Below, piece after piece: positions 32,468-40,545 of a stretch of DNA of 64,000 nt. Numbering within the stretch: position 1 is the first letter of the stretch; every line of letters begins with the position of its first letter. Below the pieces are notes generated by a model. It searched no databases. It saw only the letters and a program-made list of their open reading frames with translations, and was not told where the DNA came from. The stretch covers positions 172,255 to 236,254 of the forward strand of contig NZ_JACSQD010000001.1 in NCBI RefSeq assembly GCF_014836775.1. The letters run 5' to 3'. The translations under genes and the position numbers were made by a program. Origin of the DNA: Arthrobacter gallicola (lineage in GTDB: Bacteria > Actinomycetota > Actinomycetes > Actinomycetales > Micrococcaceae).

Positions 32468-33830
32468 GGATGATGTCCTTCGTCAGGGTGTCGACCAGGC
32501 GGTCGTGCGCACTGCGCGGTGATTCGGAGCCGGGATTCGGTGTGTAGCGCAGCCGCTCGACATGGGTGCCGAGGACACGTTCGACGCGGAGGACGCCGTC
32601 GTCGACTTCCACCTCGTCGCCGAGCTCCGGCATCCGGTCCAGGCTGTGCGTAACGAAGCCGGCCAGCGTCTCGTAATCCTCCCCTTCAGGCACGGTAATT
32701 CCGGCGCGGTCAAGGAGCTCGTCGGGGCGCAGCGAGGCATCGAAGGTGACGGAGCGTCCGGTGCGGACCACGCCGACCCTCGCGCGGTCGTGTTCGTCTT
32801 CGAGTTCACCCACGATTTCCTCGACAAGGTCTTCGAGGGTGACGACGCCGGCGGTTCCGCCGTGTTCGTCGGTCACGATCGCGATCTGCAGTCCCTGGCC
32901 GCGCAGGACGCCCAGCAGGCTGTCCACACCCATTGATTCGGGGACGCGCAGCGGCGCCACCATGAGGTCGGCAGCCGTCGTCGTGGCCCGCTCGGAGAGC
33001 GGCAGGGCAAACGCCTGCTTGACGTGCAGCACACCGAGGATGTCATCCGAGTCCCGGCCAATGACCGGGAAGCGTGAATAGCCGGTGGAGACGGCGGTGG
33101 CGATAACCTCTTCCGCCGAATCGGTTCCGGGGATGCCGACCATCCGCACGCGCGGGGTCATCACGTCCTCAGCGGTGTGGTCCGAGAACCGAAGTGTGCG
33201 GTGCAGCAGCTCGGCGTGGTCCTGGTCCAGTACGCCTTCCATCGCCGAGCGGCGGACCAGGAAGCTGAGTTCCTCGGCGCTGCGTGCGCCGGAGAGCTCT
33301 TCCTTCGGCTCGATGCCGAAGGAGCGGATGACCGCGTTGGCGGTGTTGTTGCAGAGGAGGATGACGGGTTTGAAGACGGTGGTGAAAAGGGCCTGGAAGG
33401 GGACAACCAGCTTGGCCGTGGCCAGGGGGAGTGCCAGTGCGAAGTTCTTAGGCACCAGTTCGCCGATGATCATCGAGAACAGGGTGGCCAGCAGGACGCC
33501 GATCACGGTGCCCACACCGCCGACAGCGGCTTCGGGAACACCTGCAGCGAGCATTGGGCTGCGCAGCAGGGAGCTGATGGCCGGTTCGAAGGTGTAACCG
33601 GTGAGCAGCGTGGTCAGAGTAATGCCCAGCTGGGCACCTGACAGATGAGTCGAGGTGATCTTCAGGGCCTTGATGGTGGGGCCCAGCCGCTTTTCACCGG
33701 CCGCCTGACGCGACTCAAGGTCGTTGCGGTCAAGGTTGACAAGGGCGAATTCCGAGGCAACGAACAATCCGGTGCCAACGGTCAGGAGCAGGCCGATGCC
33801 GACCATGATCCATTCATAGGAGTCATTCAT
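32460..33830 (-). CDS. CNNM/CorB-type membrane protein with CBS and CorC domains (456 aa)
   Basis: Membrane domain (residues 1-200: 'VASEFALVNLDRNDLESRQAAG', 'LSGAQLGITLTTLLTGY', 'IGELVPKNFALALP'), CBS pair ('VSTGYSRFPVIGRDSDDILGVLHVKQAF', 'EHGGTAGVVTLEDLVEEIVGEL') and a C-terminal CorC_HlyC domain ('GRSVTFDASLRPDELLDRAG', 'VEVDDGVLRVERVLGTHVERL'). Probably a magnesium-related transporter. The frame is open far upstream, but the ATG at 33830 has GGGGAGGG about nine bases upstream and is where the family begins. It is first in an operon with the shorter paralogue. Confidence 0.9.
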   Translation of the reverse strand: MNDSYEWIMVGIGLLLTVGTGLFVASEFALVNLDRNDLESRQAAGEKRLGPTIKALKITSTHLSGAQLGITLTTLLTGYTFEPAISSLLRSPMLAAGVPEAAVGGVGTVIGVLLATLFSMIIGELVPKNFALALPLATAKLVVPFQALFTTVFKPVILLCNNTANAVIRSFGIEPKEELSGARSAEELSFLVRRSAMEGVLDQDHAELLHRTLRFSDHTAEDVMTPRVRMVGIPGTDSAEEVIATAVSTGYSRFPVIGRDSDDILGVLHVKQAFALPLSERATTTAADLMVAPLRVPESMGVDSLLGVLRGQGLQIAIVTDEHGGTAGVVTLEDLVEEIVGELEDEHDRARVGVVRTGRSVTFDASLRPDELLDRAGITVPEGEDYETLAGFVTHSLDRMPELGDEVEVDDGVLRVERVLGTHVERLRYTPNPGSESPRSAHDRLVDTLTKDIIHE

Positions 33831-33985
33831 GGGGCTGCCCTCCCCGATCCAAAACAACTGGAGCACAGGAGGGCATGGGTTTATGAGAAGGGTCGTCCAT
33901 AGTAGGAAAAAGCATAACGGGGCCGGCTTGGAGATTCCTGAAAAGCGCAGGTGGCAGCCGCATTCGCAGGAAATTGTTGCAGACC

Positions 33986-34012
33986 TGTCACAAAAACGGC
34001 CGCAGCGGTGTC
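33986..34012 (+). promoter_or_regulatory. ECF41-type sigma promoter
   Basis: TGTCACA (33986-33992), exactly 16 bases, then TGTC (34009-34012). The published ECF41 consensus is TGTCACA-N16-CGTC; only the first base of the -10 differs. It lies 53 bases before the oxidoreductase gene that shares an operon with an ECF41 sigma gene. Confidence 0.75.
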
Positions 34013-34064
34013 TTATGGGCAGGCCGGAAATTCCGGCGGAACTCAGCGGCAAGGGAGACACCTC

Positions 34065-35192
34065 ATGGACACCACGGCAGTTATCCTCGGCGGCGGATAC
34101 GCGGGCGTGATGGCCGCCAACCGGCTGGCCGGGCAGGGGCACCCGGTCATGCTGGTAACCCCGGACGAACGGTTCACGCAGCGGATCCGGCTGCACGAAT
34201 ACACCGCAGGAACGCGGGCCGACCCGAGGGTGGATTACGCAACCCTGCTGAACCCGAAGGTCCAGCTGCTCGCCGGCCGGGCGGAAGCCATCAGACCGGT
34301 AACCCGCACCGTGCGTTTGGTGTCCGGCGTGCGGCTGGATTACGGGTACCTCGTGTATGCCGTGGGCAGCGGCGAAGGCCGGGTACCGCCCGGCGCCGTC
34401 GCACCCGACCGGTTTTCCGGTGCCGTGGAAGCACGGACACGGCTCTCGCGGCTGGCGCCGGGGGAGCGGATCGCCGTCGTTGGCGGCGGTCTCACTGCCG
34501 TTGAGGTGGCGGCCGAAACGGCCGGGGCTTATCCGGAGAACCCGCTCACGCTGTACACCGCGGGGAATCTGGTGCCCCATTTCTCCGCGGGAGCGCGGGC
34601 GGGTCTGCTGCGGGGCCTGCGCAGCGCCGGCGTCAGGGTCCAGACCGGCACGGTCAACCCGGACCGGCTTCCGGAAGCCGGCGTCGTGCTTTGGTGTGCA
34701 GGATTCGGTGTTCCCCAGTTGGCCGCCCGGAGTGGACTGCCGGTCGACGCCGCGGGACGGCTGGCGCTGGACGCCACGCTGCGTGTGCCCGGGCAGGACC
34801 GGATCTACGGCGCCGGAGACGCGGCGGTGATCACTGATCCCGGGTACGGCTACCTGCCCATGACCTGTGCCTCCGCCATGCCCATGGGGGCCGAGGCCGC
34901 CGGGAACATCCTGCGCTCCGCCGCCGGAACACCACCGGCCCGCCACAACAGCGGGTTCCTGGGCCAGTGCGTCAGCCTGGGACGGCGGGACGGAGCGGTC
35001 CAGTTCCTGACAGCGGACTACACGGCACGGAGTTTCCACCTTCATGGCCGCTCCGCTGCGGTGCTCAAGGAGGTACTCTGCCGAATGACACTGCGGTGGA
35101 TCCGCGGGGAAGCCAAAAAGAGTGGAGCCTACACATGGCCAGCCGGTCCCAGGATGACGCCGGAGCCGAGCCCTCAGGTGCTTTGGAGCTGA
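34065..35192 (+). CDS. FAD-dependent oxidoreductase (NDH-2-like), ECF41 partner
   Basis: This 375-residue protein has an N-terminal FAD-binding motif 'AVILGGGYAGVMAANRLAG', a second dinucleotide motif 'IAVVGGGLTAVEVAAE' (about residue 145) and the FAD loop 'IYGAGDAAVI', the two-Rossmann layout of type II NADH dehydrogenase-like enzymes. ECF41 sigma factors are characteristically encoded next to one gene of a redox set (carboxymuconolactone decarboxylase, oxidoreductase or epimerase); this is the oxidoreductase type. The start has AAGGGAGA seven bases upstream, and the 3' end overlaps the sigma gene by 58 bases. Confidence 0.88.
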   Translation: MDTTAVILGGGYAGVMAANRLAGQGHPVMLVTPDERFTQRIRLHEYTAGTRADPRVDYATLLNPKVQLLAGRAEAIRPVTRTVRLVSGVRLDYGYLVYAVGSGEGRVPPGAVAPDRFSGAVEARTRLSRLAPGERIAVVGGGLTAVEVAAETAGAYPENPLTLYTAGNLVPHFSAGARAGLLRGLRSAGVRVQTGTVNPDRLPEAGVVLWCAGFGVPQLAARSGLPVDAAGRLALDATLRVPGQDRIYGAGDAAVITDPGYGYLPMTCASAMPMGAEAAGNILRSAAGTPPARHNSGFLGQCVSLGRRDGAVQFLTADYTARSFHLHGRSAAVLKEVLCRMTLRWIRGEAKKSGAYTWPAGPRMTPEPSPQVLWS

Positions 35193-36058
35193 CCCGGGAA
35201 GCCGATTTCCTGGCCCATCGTGGACTGGTGTTCGCCGTCGCATACGACATCACCGGCACGGTCACCGATGCGGAGGACGTGGTGCAGGAAACCTACCTGC
35301 GGTTCGCTGCCGTGCCGGGGCCGGTGGCCAACCCGCGCGCCTACCTCGCCCGGACCGCAGCCACGCAGGCGCTTAACTCGGTGCGGAACTCCGCGCGGCG
35401 CCGGGAAGACTATATCGGTGACTGGCTGCCGGAACCCCTCCGCACCGGCCCCGGCAGCGGTGAGCGATTCGATCCCCAGATCGCAGCGCTGACGGCGGCG
35501 GAGGTATCCACCGCCATGCTGGTCCTGATGCAGAACCTGTCCGGTCCCGAACGTGCGGCGTTCCTGCTGCGCGAGGTGTTCGGTTTCGCCTACGCCGAGG
35601 TCGCCGCCGCGCTGGAATCCAGCGAAGCGGCAGCCCGTCAGCTGGTGCACCGGGCACGGGAGCGGGTCCGCGCGGGCACACCAAGAACCGTGCCGGACAA
35701 AGCGGAGCACCGGGCCGCCGTCGAACGTTTCCTGGAAGCGGCTATGACCGGGCAGGTGCAGGCGCTGCTGGATGTGCTGGCCCCGGATGTGGTGCTGGTG
35801 TCCGACGGCGGTGGCAAAGTCACGGCCGCCCGGAAACCGGTCCGCGGGCCGGAGCGGGTGGCAGCACTGCTGCTGGGACTGGCCAGCAAATACAGCGCCG
35901 GCACCGTTCCGGAGATTATTGAGCTTAACGGGCTGCCGGCGGTCGCCTTCCGCGAGGACGGCACAGTGACCACCGTTTTCCAGGCCAGCACGGAGGGCGG
36001 AAAGATTACCGGCGTGTTCGCGATGCGCAATCCCGACAAACTGGTCGGGCTGCAGTAG
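35135..36058 (+). CDS. ECF41-family RNA polymerase sigma factor
   Basis: This 307-residue protein has sigma-2 ('DFLAHRGLVFAVAYDITGTVTDAEDVVQETYLRF', about residues 20-85), sigma-4 ('LSGPERAAFLLREVFGFAYAEVAAALESS', about 130-190) and a C-terminal SnoaL-like extension. All three ECF41 hallmarks are visible: 'WLPEPL' between the sigma domains, 'DGGGKV' in the extension and 'NPDKL' near the end. In studied members the extension replaces an anti-sigma factor, so no anti-sigma gene is expected and none is present. The ECF41-like promoter upstream of its operon implies autoregulation (inference). Confidence 0.92.
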   Translation: MASRSQDDAGAEPSGALELTREADFLAHRGLVFAVAYDITGTVTDAEDVVQETYLRFAAVPGPVANPRAYLARTAATQALNSVRNSARRREDYIGDWLPEPLRTGPGSGERFDPQIAALTAAEVSTAMLVLMQNLSGPERAAFLLREVFGFAYAEVAAALESSEAAARQLVHRARERVRAGTPRTVPDKAEHRAAVERFLEAAMTGQVQALLDVLAPDVVLVSDGGGKVTAARKPVRGPERVAALLLGLASKYSAGTVPEIIELNGLPAVAFREDGTVTTVFQASTEGGKITGVFAMRNPDKLVGLQ

Positions 36059-36069
36059 CGGTCAGTCCC

Positions 36070-36498
36070 TTATTTGCCACCCAGATAATCCGGCAGAGCC
36101 AGGCAGACGGGAGGTGACAGGGGGTCCTTCGAGGTTTCCTCGGCCATTACCTCTCCGTCCACGGTGATTTTGCAGGAGAGGGACGTCGCACCCTCAGCCG
36201 GGCCGGGTGAGACGCGGTAGACCGTGTCATACTCCCCGGTGTTGGTGTCCTTGATTTCCCTGGTGAAAGGCAGCGGAGGGTTGTCGACACGCTCCGCCTT
36301 TGCGGTGGAGGACTCGGTCACGAATGAAATGGTGCTGGCTACCCCGGCGTCGCTGGTCACTTCGTAGACAACCGTGTGCTCCTTGTTTCCTTCAGGAGAG
36401 GGCGCAGCACCGGCGTTCTCCGGTTCGTTCCCTCCGCCGCAGGCGGACAGCGAAGCGGTCAGGAGCAGGACGGCAGCTGTTGCCAGTGTTTTCTTCAT
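36070..36498 (-). CDS. MmpS-like lipoprotein
   Basis: This 142-residue protein has a lipoprotein signal ('LLTASLSACGGG', Cys about residue 20) and a single beta-sandwich of the MmpS type: 'HTVVYEVTSDAGVASTISFVTE', 'LPFTREI', 'SLSCKITVDGEVMAEETSKDPLSPPVC'. MmpS proteins work with MmpL exporters in mycobacteria, but no MmpL is nearby, so the role is open. The ATG has a GGGGGGAT site three bases upstream. The gene converges on the ECF41 gene, 11 bases away. Confidence 0.75.
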   Translation of the reverse strand: MKKTLATAAVLLLTASLSACGGGNEPENAGAAPSPEGNKEHTVVYEVTSDAGVASTISFVTESSTAKAERVDNPPLPFTREIKDTNTGEYDTVYRVSPGPAEGATSLSCKITVDGEVMAEETSKDPLSPPVCLALPDYLGGK

Positions 36499-36621
36499 GG
36501 ATCCCCCCAGGTCTCGGAAATGTTCGAAAAAACCCTATCACTGACAAGGGCAGCGGCAGGTTTTGCCGGGTATTGCTGCTCTCCGTCGACGGACCGAGCC
36601 CTGCGGGGATACCGCGGTGTC

Positions 36622-37896
36622 CTACTCCTTCTCCACCAGCGGGTCCGGGTCCAGGAAGGCAACGGTCAGCACCGCGGCGGTCTGGTCGATCTGCCATTCC
36701 CGGGCACCCAGGTCCCGCAGGGCAGCGCTGATGGTGTCCAGGTTGATCTCGGACGGCGGACGCCACGCCACCCGGCGCAAATGGTCCGGGGTCAGCAGAT
36801 TCTCCACCGGCAGGTTCAACCGTTCGGCCACCGCGGCCAGCCGCGGCTTGGCCGTCTGCAGGCGCGCCGCAGCGGCGGGATCGTTCCGCGCCCAGACGCG
36901 CGGAGGCGGCGGGGCGTGGGTGGGAACATGCAGCGCCGGCAGGTCTTTGGTGTCCCGGGCGGCGGCGATGCAGCGCAGCCAGCGCGGTGCTTCGCGCTGG
37001 GCCGCCCGGCCGTGGAATCCGGGGGTGCCCAGCAGCTGCGGAACCGTGTGGGGCATGGCCCGGGCAGCGGCGACAATCGCCGAGTCCGGAATGAGCCGGC
37101 CGGGAGCGGTGTCCCGTCGCTCGGCCAGCTGCTCACGCTCCGTCCACAGCTCACGCACGGCTGCCAGCTGCCGGCGGTCGCGCAGCTGGTGCATCCCGGA
37201 GGTGCGCCGCCACGGGTCGGTGCGCGGCGGCGCGGGATCAGCGGTGCGGATCGCTTCAAACTCTTCCTCGGCGAAGGCCAGCTTCCCATCGGCTTCAAGC
37301 AGTTTGACCAGCTCTTCACGCAGCTCCGCCAGGACCTCGACGTCCAGGGCGGCATACCGCAGCCACGGTTCCGGCAGGGGCCGCGTGGACCAGTCTGCTG
37401 CCGAGTGTTCCTTGGCCAGGCTGAAGCCGAGCAGGTGTTCGATGACGGCGGCGAGGCCAACCCGCGGCAGTCCGGCGAGGCGGGCGGCGAGTTCGGTATC
37501 GAAGAGTTTGTCCGGCCACATTCCCAGTTCGGACAGGCAGGGCAGGTCCTGGGTGGCGGCGTGCAGGATCCATTCCACCCCGCTCAGCGCCTCGTTGATG
37601 ATGCTGAGATCGCGCAGCGGCTCGGGATCGATCAGCCAGGTGCCGGCCCCTTCGCGGCGGATCTGCACCAGGAAAGCGCGCTGGCCGTAGCGGAATCCGG
37701 AGGCCCGTTCCGCGTCAACGCCTGCCGGACCCGTTCCCGCGGCCAGGGCACGAGCTGCCCGTTCCAGTCCCGACTGGGTGTCGATGACCAGTGGTACACC
37801 GTCACGCGGAGTCTCGAGGACGGGCAGGGGGACTGCTGCCCCGGGCTCGTCTGCGGGCGATTCGGAAAGGGCGTTGCCGGAAGTTTGCGCGGTCAT
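36622..37896 (-). CDS. Ribonuclease D-like 3'-5' exonuclease with HRDC domain
   Basis: This 424-residue protein has a DEDDy exonuclease domain: Exo I 'GPAGVDAERASG', Exo II 'LHAATQDLPCL', Exo III 'YAALDVEVL' (Tyr and Asp present), followed by an HRDC nucleic-acid-binding domain ('QLAAVRELWTEREQLAERRDTAPGRLIPDSAIVAAA'). It trims structured RNA such as tRNA precursors in the cytoplasm. In actinobacteria it is regularly next to a DUF3000 gene, as here. TAGACT lies nine bases before the ATG. Confidence 0.9.
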   Translation of the reverse strand: MTAQTSGNALSESPADEPGAAVPLPVLETPRDGVPLVIDTQSGLERAARALAAGTGPAGVDAERASGFRYGQRAFLVQIRREGAGTWLIDPEPLRDLSIINEALSGVEWILHAATQDLPCLSELGMWPDKLFDTELAARLAGLPRVGLAAVIEHLLGFSLAKEHSAADWSTRPLPEPWLRYAALDVEVLAELREELVKLLEADGKLAFAEEEFEAIRTADPAPPRTDPWRRTSGMHQLRDRRQLAAVRELWTEREQLAERRDTAPGRLIPDSAIVAAARAMPHTVPQLLGTPGFHGRAAQREAPRWLRCIAAARDTKDLPALHVPTHAPPPPRVWARNDPAAAARLQTAKPRLAAVAERLNLPVENLLTPDHLRRVAWRPPSEINLDTISAALRDLGAREWQIDQTAAVLTVAFLDPDPLVEKE

Positions 37897-37951
37897 AAGG
37901 CTTCCAGTCTATCGAGTGCAGCGGGTGGTCCCGTCCTCCGGGGCGCTGGAG

Positions 37952-38587
37952 CTAGTTAAGCCGGCGGCGCGGAAGCGGGGAAACGCCGTCGGGAAGCGGA
38001 GGAAGTCCGGCGAAAGTGCACACCATGTCGGACCAGGCTTCCAGATGGGACTGCACATCGGCGCCGTCCGGGGTCCAGGACGCGCGCAGCTCAATGTCGA
38101 TCGCGTCGCTGCGCCCGGCGAGTGTCCCGTAGCTTTCGGAGAGGATCCGGGTTGCCGTGCCGCCCGCGGAGGAATACCGGGCACCGTGCTCCTGCAGGGC
38201 GTCCACCAGCCAGGCCCAGGCCACCGAGCCGAGCATCTGATCGTTGCCCATGTCCGGTTCCAGCTCGGCGCGGATGTAGGTGACAATCCGGAAGTTGCCG
38301 TTCCAGACGTCGCTGCCCTCGGGATCGTAGAGCAGGATGAACCGTCCGGTGGCCAGCTCCTGGGCCTGCGGAAGCACCTGTCCCACCGGCCCGTGAAAGG
38401 TTCCGTCCGTCGGCTGCGGACCGGAGCACACGACGTCGGCCGCCAGTGACACAGCGAAGGGCGCCAGCCGGGTGGGGGCTGGTATCTCCTCCAGCCGCAG
38501 TTCCGGCCGGCACTTGGCTCGGCGCAGCGCCCCCAAGGCTGTCAGGAATTCCGGGGGAACCTGAGACAGGTCACCAATCGCACTCAC
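37952..38587 (-). CDS. DUF3000 protein
   Basis: This 211-residue protein of an actinobacteria-specific family has no known function. Typical features are 'VPPEFLTALGALRRAKCRPELRLEEIPAPTRLAPFAVSLAADV', 'GRFILLYDPEGSDVWNGNFRIVTYIRAELEPDMGND' and 'GSVAWAWLVDALQEHGA'. The GTG at 38587 is fixed by a TAATCT box six bases upstream, so translation is probably leaderless. It precedes the ribonuclease D gene by 55 bases. Confidence 0.88.
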   Translation of the reverse strand: MSAIGDLSQVPPEFLTALGALRRAKCRPELRLEEIPAPTRLAPFAVSLAADVVCSGPQPTDGTFHGPVGQVLPQAQELATGRFILLYDPEGSDVWNGNFRIVTYIRAELEPDMGNDQMLGSVAWAWLVDALQEHGARYSSAGGTATRILSESYGTLAGRSDAIDIELRASWTPDGADVQSHLEAWSDMVCTFAGLPPLPDGVSPLPRRRLN

Positions 38588-38593
38588 CCTCGA

Positions 38594-38599
38594 AGATTA
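38594..38599 (-). promoter_or_regulatory. -10 box of a leaderless promoter
   Basis: TAATCT on the minus strand, six bases, then GTG at 38587. Confidence 0.6.
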
Positions 38600-38702
38600 C
38601 GGCGGGCCGATTACCTAAGCGGTGCAGGCTCGCCGAAGTGTCCTATTCGTTACGCGCAACAGCTTACGTACCCGCACCTGCGCGCCGACAGGGGGCGGGC
38701 CT

Positions 38703-39767
38703 TTAGCGGGCGGCGGAAACCTCTGAAGCGATGGCCGCGGCAAACGCGTCCACGTCCGCCTCGGTGGTATCGAACGTGCACATCCAGCGCACCTCACCGG
38801 TGGATGCATCCCAGTCGTAGAAACGGAAACTGTCCCGGAGCTTATCCGCCACGCCGGCCGGCAGGGTGGCGAAGACGGCATTGGACTCGGTGGCCTGGGT
38901 GAGGGTAACGCCGTCGATCTTCTCCACAGCGGAGCGCAGCCGGGCTGCCATGGCGTTGGCGGTGGATGCCGAGCGCAGCCAGAGATCCGTGCCGTAGAGC
39001 GCGATGAACTGGGCTGAGACGAACCGCATTTTGGACGCGAGCTGCATGTTCATTTTGCGCAGGTAGTCCAGGCCCGGGGCTGCGTCCGGGTTCAGGGCAA
39101 CAATGCATTCGCCGTACATCATCCCGTTCTTGGTTCCGCCCAGGGACAGGATGTCGACGCCGGCATCGGTGGTCATGGCGCGCAGGGGGACGCCCAGGGC
39201 TGCCGCGGCGTTGCCCAGGCGGGCACCGTCCATGTGCAGTTTCATGCCGCGTGCATGGATGTGCTCGGAGATCGCCTGAATTTCCTCCACCGTGTAGAGG
39301 GTTCCCAGTTCGGTGGACTGGGTGATGGACACGGCCAGCGGCTGGGCGCGGTGCTCGTCGCCCCAGCCCCAGGCTTCGCGGTCGATCAGTTCCGGGGTCA
39401 GCTTGCCGTCCGGCGTGGGGACGTTGAGCAGCTTCATGCCGCCGACGCGCTCGGGGGCACCGTTCTCATCAACGTTGATGTGGGCGGTGGAGGCACAGAT
39501 GACGGCGCCCCAGCGGGGCAGCAGGGACTGCAGGCTGATGACGTTGGCGCCGGTGCCGTTGAAGACCGGGAAGGCGCGCATCCGGTTGCCGAAGTGTGCG
39601 GTGAGGACGTCCCGCAGCTTGGCGGTGTAGGCGTCCTCTCCGTAGGCGACCTGGTGGCCGAGGTTCGCGGCGGCCATCGCGTCGAGGATCTCGGGGTGGA
39701 CCCCGGAGTAGTTATCTGAGGCGAAGGCGCGGAGGGCAGGGTCATGCAGGGATGCGGTTTCAGTCAC
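38703..39767 (-). CDS. Low-specificity L-threonine aldolase
   Basis: This 354-residue PLP enzyme (fold type I) cleaves threonine or allo-threonine to glycine and acetaldehyde. It has 'FASDNYSGVHPEILDAM', 'VFNGTGANVISLQSL', 'KLHMDGARLGNAAAALG' and the Schiff-base Lys in 'DILSLGGTKNGMMYGE'. The GTG at 39767 is chosen because AAGGAA lies ten bases upstream and the family begins there; the frame stays open to 40223 in antisense to the SDR gene. It is third in an operon after the DUF6421 and SDR genes. Confidence 0.9.
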   Translation of the reverse strand: MTETASLHDPALRAFASDNYSGVHPEILDAMAAANLGHQVAYGEDAYTAKLRDVLTAHFGNRMRAFPVFNGTGANVISLQSLLPRWGAVICASTAHINVDENGAPERVGGMKLLNVPTPDGKLTPELIDREAWGWGDEHRAQPLAVSITQSTELGTLYTVEEIQAISEHIHARGMKLHMDGARLGNAAAALGVPLRAMTTDAGVDILSLGGTKNGMMYGECIVALNPDAAPGLDYLRKMNMQLASKMRFVSAQFIALYGTDLWLRSASTANAMAARLRSAVEKIDGVTLTQATESNAVFATLPAGVADKLRDSFRFYDWDASTGEVRWMCTFDTTEADVDAFAAAIASEVSAAR

Positions 39768-39810
39768 GGTGTCAGTATTCCTTACGAAGGTGCAGGGCCG
39801 GAAACAGGCC

Positions 39811-40545
39811 TCAGACGTAGTCAGAAGGGAGCAGGCTGATCCGCCTGCCGTTGAGCGGCTCGGCGGGTGTGGTGAACAGCCGGACGGCGGCCCTGCCCAG
39901 CTCGGCAACGTCGGTGAAGTCGGGGAACGCCCGCTCGGGCTCTGCGGCACGCATGGCCTCGTCCACCAGGGCCTTGACCACAAACACGGCGGCGGCGGCG
40001 CCGGTGCCGGTGAACCCGGCGGCGATGGCCTGCACCCAGGTTTCGGCCGCGGCCTTGGCCGCAGCATAGTTCGCGTTGCCGGGGGTGGGAGCGTCGACGG
40101 CGGTGGAGGAGACGATCGCCAGCCGGCCGCGCGGGGAGGCTGCCAGCTGATCGTAGAAACTGCGGCTGGTGTTGCGCAGGGTGGTGAGGATGTGGGTTTG
40201 CAGGAAGTCCCAGTCGGCATCACTTTGCCCGGTCAGGGTTTTGCCTCCGCGCCAGCCGCCGACGAGGTGGAGCAGGCCGTCGATGCCGCCGTGGGTTTCC
40301 TGCAGGTCCGCGGCGAGATTACCCACGTCGCCTGGGCGGCTGAGGTCGCAGGTGCGCAGCTCCGCCCCGGGTACCGAGCCCAATGCTGTCTCCAGCCGGG
40401 CCGCATCCGAGCCGACGGCCACCACGGTGGCACCACCGGCTGCCAGCGCCCCGCAGACAGCCCTGCCGGAGGCCGAGGACGCCCCTGCGACGAGGACGGT
40501 TAGCCCCTGGAGTGCGGTTGTTTCCTCGGCCCCGGCTGCGGTCAT
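39811..40545 (-). CDS. SDR-family oxidoreductase
   Basis: This 244-residue short-chain dehydrogenase has the cofactor motif 'VLVAGASSASGRAVCGAL' (a variant of TGxxxGxG), 'LHLVGGWRGG' in place of NNAG, catalytic Ser in 'AIVSSTAVDAP' and 'NYAAAKAAAE' with the YxxxK pair. NAD(P)H-dependent and cytoplasmic; substrate unknown. Its ATG overlaps the DUF6421 stop by four bases (ATGA), which indicates coupling. Confidence 0.88.
   Translation of the reverse strand: MTAAGAEETTALQGLTVLVAGASSASGRAVCGALAAGGATVVAVGSDAARLETALGSVPGAELRTCDLSRPGDVGNLAADLQETHGGIDGLLHLVGGWRGGKTLTGQSDADWDFLQTHILTTLRNTSRSFYDQLAASPRGRLAIVSSTAVDAPTPGNANYAAAKAAAETWVQAIAAGFTGTGAAAAVFVVKALVDEAMRAAEPERAFPDFTDVAELGRAAVRLFTTPAEPLNGRRISLLPSDYV

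Noticed and set aside
33831..35243. N-terminal extension of the CNNM/CorC frame to 35243
   Set aside because: It runs antisense through the oxidoreductase gene and lacks family similarity; the ATG at 33830 has a strong ribosome site.
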